Assembly (NCBI GenBank): GCA_030848705.1
Contig: JAUIZM010000013.1
Span: 310,001-374,000, forward strand
Direction of reading: 5' to 3'
Source: Heracleum sosnowskyi
Taxonomy: Eukaryota > Streptophyta > Magnoliopsida > Apiales > Apiaceae
Length of the DNA: 64,000 nt
Within the stretch, counting starts at the first letter, position 1. The number at the start of each line of letters is the position of its first letter. Both the position numbers and the translations under genes were made by a program. The notes beneath the pieces are model-generated. The model saw only the letters and a list, made by a program, of their open reading frames with translations. It ran no database searches and was not told the origin of the DNA. Positions 60,562 to 64,000 of this stretch are shown here, piece after piece.

Positions 60562-63500
60562 CTTGTAAAATAAGTCAAGAATAAAGCTTTACGTGATTTT
60601 CATTCATTTATTGAGAGTAACCCTAAATCCTAACAAGTCAATGACGAGGCTCACAAGCTTTATCCTTATTCTACATGTAAGTATCTAAGCTCAAAAAAAA
60701 TTTCATGTTTAAACAAGACAATGAAGAAGTTCTAAATTGATTACTTGTTGAATAAGTCGGGAATAAAGCTTTACGTGATTTTCATTAATTTATTGAGAGT
60801 AACCCTAAATCCTAACAAATCAATGACGAAGCTTACAAGTTTTATCCTTATTCTACATGTAAGTATCTAAACTCCAAACAAATTTTATGTTTAAACAAGA
60901 CAATAAAGAAGCTCTAAATGGATTATTTGTTGAATAAGTCAGGAATAAAGCTCTAAGTGGTTTGAATTGAAAGGAAACCCTAAAATCTAAAAAGTTGGTA
61001 ATGTGTATATGAAATTAATTGCTTATTCAATAAGTAAATATCTAAGGGTAAATCAGGTTCATTTTTATTTAAAAAGTCAATAATGAAGCTCTAAATGAAT
61101 TTCTTGTAAAATAAGTCAAGAATAAAGCTTTACGTGATTTTCATTCATTTATTGAGAGTAACCCTAAATCCTAACAAGTCAATGACGAGGCTCACGAGTT
61201 TTATCCTTATTCTACATGTAAGTATCTAAGCTCCAAACAAATTTTATGTTTAAACAAGACAATAAAGAAGCTCTAAATTGATTACTTGTTGAATAAGTCG
61301 GGAATAAAGCTTTACGTGATTTTCATTCATTTATTGAGAGTAACCCTAAATCCTAACAAGTCAATGACGAAGCTCACAAGTTTTATCCTTATTCTACATG
61401 TAAGTATCTAAGCTCCAAACAAATTTTATGTTTAAACAAGACAATAAAGAAGCTCTAAATGGATTACTTGTTGAATAAGTCGGGAATAAAGCTCTAAGTG
61501 GTTTGAATTGAGAGGAAACCCTAAAATCTAAAAAGTTGGTAATGTGTATATGAAATTAATTGCTTATTCAATAAGTAAATATCTAAGGGTAAATCAAGTT
61601 CATTTTTATTTAAAAAGTCAATAATGAAGCTCTAAATGAATTTCTTGTAAAATAAGTCGGGAATAAAGCTTTACGTGATTTTCATTCATTTATTGAGAGT
61701 AACCCTAAATCCTAACAAGTCAATGACGAAGCTCAAAAGTTTTATCTTTATTCTACATGTAAGTATCTAAGCTCCAAACAAATTTTATGTTTAAACAAGA
61801 CAATAAAGAAGCTCTAAATGGATTACTTTTTGAATAAGTCGGGAATAAAGCTCTAAGTGGTTTGAATTGAGAGCAAATCCTAAAATCTAAAAAGTTGGTA
61901 ATGTGTATATGAAATTAATTTCTTATTCAATAAGTAAATATCTAAGGGTAAATCAAGTTCATTTTTATTTAAAAAGTCAATAATGAAGCTCTAAATGAAT
62001 TTCTTGTAAAATAAGTCAAGAATAAAGCTTTACGTGATTTTCATTCATTTTGAGAGTAACCCTAAATCCTAACAAGTCAATGACGAGGCTCACAAGTTTT
62101 ATCCTTATTCTACATGTAAGTATCTAAGCTCCAAACAAATTTAATGTTTAAACAAAACAATAAAGAAGCTCTAAATGGATTACTTGTTGAATAAGTCGGA
62201 AATAAAGCTCTAAGTGGTTTGGATTGAGAGTAAACCCTAAAATCTAAAAAGTTGGTAATGTGTATATGAAATTAATTGCTTATTCAATAAGTAAATATCT
62301 AACGGTAAATCAAGTTCATTTTTATTAAAAAAGTCAATAACAAAGATCTAAATGAATTTCTTGTAAAATAAGTCAAGAATAAAGCTTTACGTGATTTTCA
62401 TTCATTTATTGAGAGTAACCCTAAATCCTAACAAGTCAATGACGAGGCTCACAAGCTTTATCCTTATTCTACATGTAAGTATCTAAGCTCCAAAAAAATT
62501 TCATGTTTAAACAAGACAATGAAGAAGTTCTAAATTGATTACTTGTTGAATAAGTCGGGAATAAAGCTTTATGTGATTTTCATTAATTTATTGAGAGTAA
62601 CCCTAAATCCTAACAAATCAATGACGAAGCTTACAAGTTTTATCCTTATTCTACATGTAAGTATCTAAACTCCAAACAAATTTTATGTTTAAACAAGACA
62701 ATAAAGAAGCTCTAAATGGATTACTTGTTGAATAAGTCAGGAATAAAGCTCTAAGTGGTTTGAATTGAAAGGAAACCCTAAAATCTAAAAAGTTGGTAAT
62801 GTGTATATGAAATTAATTGCTTATTCAATAAGTAAATATCTAAGGGTAAATCAGGTTCATTTTTATTTAAAAAGTCAATAATGAAGCTCTAAATGAATTT
62901 CTTGTAAAATAAGTCAAGAATAAAGCTTTACGTGATTTTCATTCATTTATTGAGAGTAACCCTAAATCCTAACAAGTCAATGACGAGGCTCACGAGTTTT
63001 ATCCTTATTCTACATGTAAGTATCTAAGCTCCAAACAAATTTTATGTTTAAACAAGACAATAAAGAAGCTCTAAATTGATTACTTGTTGAATAAGTCGGG
63101 AATAAAGCTTTACGTGATTTTCATTCATTTATTGAGAGTAACCCTAAATCCTAACAAGTCAATGACGAATCTCACAAGTTTTATCCTTATTCTACATGTA
63201 AGTATCTACGCTCCAAACAAATTTTATATTTAAACAAGACAATAAAGAAGCTCTAAATGGATTACTTGTTGCGTAAGTCGGGAATAAAGCTCTAAGTGGT
63301 TTGAACTGAGAGGAAACCCTAAAATCTAAAAAGTTGGTAATGTGTATATGAAATTAATTGCTTATTCAATAAGTAAATATCTAAGGGTAAATCAAGTTCA
63401 TTTTTGTTTAAAAAGTCAATAACGAAGATCTAAATGAATTTCTTGTAAAATAAGTCAAGAATAAAGCTTTACGTGATTTTCATTCATTTATTGAGTGTAA

Positions 63501-63982
63501 CCCTAAATCCTAACAAGTCAATGACGAGGCTCACAAGTTTTATCCTTATTCTACATGTAAGTATCTAAGCTCCAAACAAATTTTATGTTTAAACAAGACA
63601 ATAAAGAAGCTCTAAATTGATTACTTGTTGAATAAGTCGGGAATAAAGCTTTACGTGATTTTCATTCATTTATTGAGAGTAACCCTAAATCCTAACAAGT
63701 CAATGCCGAAGCTCACAAGTTTTATCCTTATTCTACATGTAAGTATCTACGCTCCAAACAAATTTTATGTTTAAACAAGACAATAAAGAAGCTCTAAATG
63801 GATTACTTGTTGCATAAGTCGGGAATAAAGCTCTAAGTGGTTTGGATTGAGATGAAACCCTAAAATCTAAAAAGTTGGTAATGTGTATATGAATTTAATT
63901 GCTTAGTCAATAAGTAAATATCTAAGGGTAAATCAATTTCATTTTTATTTAAAAAGTCAATAACGAAGATCTAAATGAATTT
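60562..63982. repeat. Right macro-copy resumes: counterpart of 24534-27954
   Basis: Units at 60562, 61103 (three-mers), 61644 (359), 62003 (357), 62360, 62901 and 63442 (three-mers) match 24534-27954 at an offset of 36028. Shared rare marks include GGATTATTTG (24897 and 60923 regions), TATCTTTATTC in 25616 and 61644, GAGAGTAAACCC two-mers with the 2-bp deletion, and CTTTATGTG in the B of 26332 and 62360. Confidence 0.93.
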
Positions 63983-64000
63983 CTTGTAAAATAAGTCAAG
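63983..64000. repeat. Partial A monomer cut by the window edge
   Basis: The 18 bases CTTGTAAAATAAGTCAAG are a class A head opening the next unit. The array continues beyond the window, as it also appears to before base 1, which starts exactly on a unit boundary. Confidence 0.95.

Larger units (their letters stand above)
1..64000. repeat. Continuous 177/182-bp satellite array with multi-level higher-order structure
   Basis: Every base belongs to one tandem repeat family, all in the same orientation. Marking each CTTGT head gives 355 complete monomers ending at 63982, with no unassigned base between them. Monomers are 182 bp (classes A and B) or 177 bp (class C) and form 123 units of the form A-(B)n-C. 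No reading frame of note exists: stops occur in all six frames of the monomer, and because 182 and 177 differ modulo 3 any open frame is quickly broken. The longest I traced is about 46 codons, in one forward frame of B. Size, AT-richness, homogeneity and higher-order structure are typical of centromeric or other heterochromatic satellites. Function and chromosomal position are inferred, and I cannot name the family. Confidence 0.99.

Noticed and set aside
1..64000. Protein-coding genes
   Set aside because: Stops fall in all six frames within one or two monomers. The longest open stretch I traced is about 46 codons in B (its ATG opens only 15 codons) and simply recurs with the repeat.
1..64000. 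CRISPR array
   Set aside because: The repeats are contiguous monomers with no unique spacers, far longer than CRISPR repeats, and no cas genes are present.
1..64000. True telomere sequence
   Set aside because: CCCTAAA occurs once per monomer, followed by a degenerate partial unit, never as a tandem run.
1..64000. Ribosomal intergenic spacer subrepeats
   Set aside because: No rRNA gene sequence appears anywhere in 64 kb and the array never exits the repeat.
1..64000. Assignment to a named satellite family (for example bean khipu, cucumber or Arabidopsis centromere repeats)
   Set aside because: Only period lengths are suggestive. I could not match the sequence to any family I know, so naming one would be a guess; a search against a repeat database would decide.

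Overview
The whole 64 kb is one uninterrupted satellite-DNA array. I found no genes, RNA genes, transposable elements, inversions or unique sequence. By hand the window tiles exactly into 355 complete monomers, from base 1 to 63982, plus 18 bases of the next monomer. All lie head to tail in one orientation. The sequence is AT-rich (about 29% GC from representative monomers). The organism is a eukaryote. A plant is the best guess, because the 177/182-bp monomers are of nucleosomal size and each carries CCCTAAA, the plant-type telomere unit. I do not recognise the satellite family and cannot name a species. A centromeric or other heterochromatic location is inference.

There are three monomer classes. 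A (182 bp, head CTTGTAAAATAAGTCAAG) and B (182 bp, head CTTGTTGAATAAGTCGGG) are near-identical apart from the head and a few bases. C (177 bp) is strongly diverged but keeps the B head. They follow a strict grammar, A-(B)n-C, with n = 0 to 7. The window holds 123 complete units: 71 three-mers (normally 541 bp), 40 two-mers (normally 359 bp), 9 four-mers (723 bp), one eight-mer (1451 bp) and two nine-mers (1633 bp). That is 123 A, 109 B and 123 C monomers. The lengths sum to the observed 63982 bp once five 2-bp deletions, four 1-bp deletions and one 1-bp insertion are counted.

Above the units sit nested tandem duplications. From left to right: a 2880-bp super-repeat (1-4862); a B-rich zone with a doubled 2897-bp block (7209-13002) and a doubled 1446-bp block (about 13003-15894); a 1800-bp block doubled at three places (18052, 27414, 44542); a 9362-bp duplication (about 15713-34436); and a 4140-bp block of 23 monomers present about three times without a difference I could see (47796-60461). 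Over all of these lies a macro-duplication of about 31 kb: 3063-34077 corresponds to 34078 through the end of the window, joined at a hybrid three-mer at 33896.

Shared private mutations give a relative order: the 1800-bp doubling came first, then the 9362-bp duplication, then the 31-kb duplication, then the 1259-bp and 4140-bp amplifications in the right copy. The 2897-bp and 1446-bp gains in the left copy also post-date the 31-kb event. Several crossover junctions can be bracketed between diagnostic bases. Some fall in the 27-bp monomer head shared by B and C, and one falls within 19 bp at a dyad in C. The window is therefore a readable record of satellite evolution by unequal exchange rather than a coding system.
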